Below are positions 63,276-64,000 of a DNA stretch of 64,000 bases, piece after piece. A program made the position numbers and the translations under genes. The notes beneath the pieces were generated by a model. That model saw only the letters and a list, made by a program, of their open reading frames with translations, was not told the origin of the DNA and did no database searches. Numbering within the stretch: the stretch's first letter is position 1; every line of letters begins with the position of its first letter. Source of the DNA: an uncultured Oleiphilaceae bacterium (GTDB taxonomy: Bacteria; Pseudomonadota; Gammaproteobacteria; Pseudomonadales; Oleiphilaceae); NCBI GenBank assembly GCA_913060665.1, contig CAJXUY010000010.1:1-64000 (forward strand). Direction: 5' to 3'.

Positions 63276-63809
63276 ATGTACATAAAAAAACGATCAAACA
63301 GGTTCCGCTACTATCAACATCTGCTACTGGCGGTTTTTATCATACCACTTTCAGCAGCGCATGCAGACTCGGCCAAAACACTTGGTTGGGACGACCTGAT
63401 CCCAGATGAAGCGATGGCAGAGCTTAAAAAAATCGCGGGTGCGGCGATCAACCACAATGGAGACCCAGTCGAGCAACAGATGTCCCCCCTTCTCAGTTCG
63501 GTCAAAAAAGAACTTGATGGCCAAAAGGTAAGATTACCCGGCTTTATGGTACCCTTAGATGGCGATGAAAATAAAGTCACCGAGTTTCTACTGGTCCCCT
63601 ATTTTGGTGCGTGTATACACATGCCTCCACCGCCTACCAATCAAATCGTCCATGTCAATTACGCTAAGGGGGTTCACCCGGATATGCTTTATGACCCCGT
63701 CTGGATAGAAGGCCCCATCAATGTCGGTGAAGTTGAAAGTGACCTAGCAGTATCGGGTTACAGCATGAAGGCTGTGGATGTATCTATTTATAGAGAAGAT
63801 GAACAGTAG
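63276..63809 (+). CDS. DUF3299 periplasmic protein of zinc operon
   Basis: The 177-residue protein has an N-terminal signal (ending AHA) and a DUF3299 domain with GWDDLIPDEAMAELKKI, VRLPGFMVPLDGDENKVTEF and YFGACIHMPPPPTNQIVHV; the Cys-Ile-His and Pro run are the family mark. The role is unknown. In V. cholerae the homologous gene is part of the Zrg zinc set, as here. It follows the permease by 46 bp. Confidence 0.9.
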   Translation: MYIKKRSNRFRYYQHLLLAVFIIPLSAAHADSAKTLGWDDLIPDEAMAELKKIAGAAINHNGDPVEQQMSPLLSSVKKELDGQKVRLPGFMVPLDGDENKVTEFLLVPYFGACIHMPPPPTNQIVHVNYAKGVHPDMLYDPVWIEGPINVGEVESDLAVSGYSMKAVDVSIYREDEQ

Positions 63810-63838
63810 TAATATTGCAGCGTTACTAAAGCCAATAT

Positions 63839-63856
63839 TTGTCATATTAGTGTCAT
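63839..63856 (+). promoter_or_regulatory. Pho box upstream of ppk1
   Basis: Two direct repeats, TTGTCAT (63839) and GTGTCAT (63850), with spacer ATTA, match the PhoB box (CTGTCAT-N4-CTGTCAT) in sequence and 11-bp period. The repeat stands 54 bp before the ppk1 start, with a TA-rich stretch where the -10 box should be. It implies control by PhoB under phosphate starvation. Confidence 0.8.
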
Positions 63857-63909
63857 ATTTTATCGATTAAATAGATGCTCTACACTCATACTCAGGTTAT
63901 TTTTAAATA

Positions 63910-64000
63910 ATGTCTACTGAAAACGCCGTTATCGAGAAAGAAATCAGTTGGTTGTCCTTTAACGAAAGAGTGCTGCAAGAAGCAGCCGATAAAAGTGTAC
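63910..64000 (+). CDS. ppk1: Polyphosphate kinase 1, start only
   Basis: Only the first 30 codons lie in the window. They read [20 protein letters not shown] and continue into [10 protein letters not shown], the conserved N terminus of PPK1. PPK1 makes polyphosphate from ATP. The gene is cut by the window end. It is transcribed away from the zinc operon and has a Pho box in front. A ppk2 gene stands 12 kb upstream. Confidence 0.88.
   Translation, partial: MSTENAVIEKEISWLSFNERVLQEAADKSV

Overview
The window is a stretch of a gammaproteobacterial chromosome, probably from a marine or aquatic, polarly flagellated heterotroph of the Oceanospirillales/Alteromonadales type. This is inferred from recognisable families: a SufBCDS-A-T-E cluster behind an IscR-type site, FlgP/FlgT flagellar H-ring proteins, the PrkA-YeaH-SpoVR set, YibL, UPF0325 and YehS homologues, PPi-dependent phosphofructokinase, a Zrg-type zinc operon and a rhombosortase. 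No rRNA, tRNA or CRISPR array was seen. The species cannot be named from the sequence alone.

Layout. 0.3-6.5 kb: an orphan type VI secretion (T6SS) cargo module on the minus strand (vgrG, DUF4123 chaperone, large effector candidate of unrecognised type), met tail to tail by a lipoprotein with a formylglycine-generating-enzyme fold. 6.7-11.5 kb: the SAM cycle (ArsR-methyltransferase regulator of SahR type behind a perfect palindrome, metK, ahcY, metF). 11.7-17 kb: rsmE and an RND efflux pair. 17.5-25 kb: DUF445 protein, a small protein, YihY, a hybrid sensor kinase, YjbQ and a 2-hydroxyacid dehydrogenase. 25-32.4 kb: prkA-yeaH-spoVR, split by a 2.4-kb graveyard of transposon debris (RAYT, IS4 and IS66 fragments, repeated GGTGTCAGATCT motifs, 78-bp direct repeats) carrying a lipoprotein gene and fragments of broken genes. 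32.4-33.6 kb: small proteins. 34-40.5 kb: the Suf iron-sulfur cluster. 40.6-42.4 kb: flgP-flgT.

42.8-52.7 kb: single genes (TraF_2-type outer membrane protein, PPi-phosphofructokinase, glutaredoxin, OmpA, rhombosortase, beta carbonic anhydrase with a LysR gene, ppk2 with a histone H1-like gene, tpm). 52.8-56.2 kb: a two-gene catabolic unit (FAD dehydrogenase and ThDP decarboxylase/synthase). 56.3-57.3 kb: a broken PEP-CTERM gene and the tail of an M48-like peptidase. 57.5-60 kb: an unusual MiaA-type gene, a small membrane protein, YehS and YibL homologues. 60.1-63.8 kb: a zinc-related operon (DUF2946-like, ZrgA, ABC ATPase, permease, DUF3299). The window ends inside ppk1, which starts behind a Pho box.

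Three regulatory sites agree with the genes behind them: the palindrome before the SAM-cycle genes, the IscR type I site before sufB, and the Pho box before ppk1. The most unusual parts are the T6SS module with an unrecognised effector and possible lipoprotein immunity partner, the repeat-built graveyard inside an otherwise conserved stress operon, and the interrupted PEP-CTERM gene.
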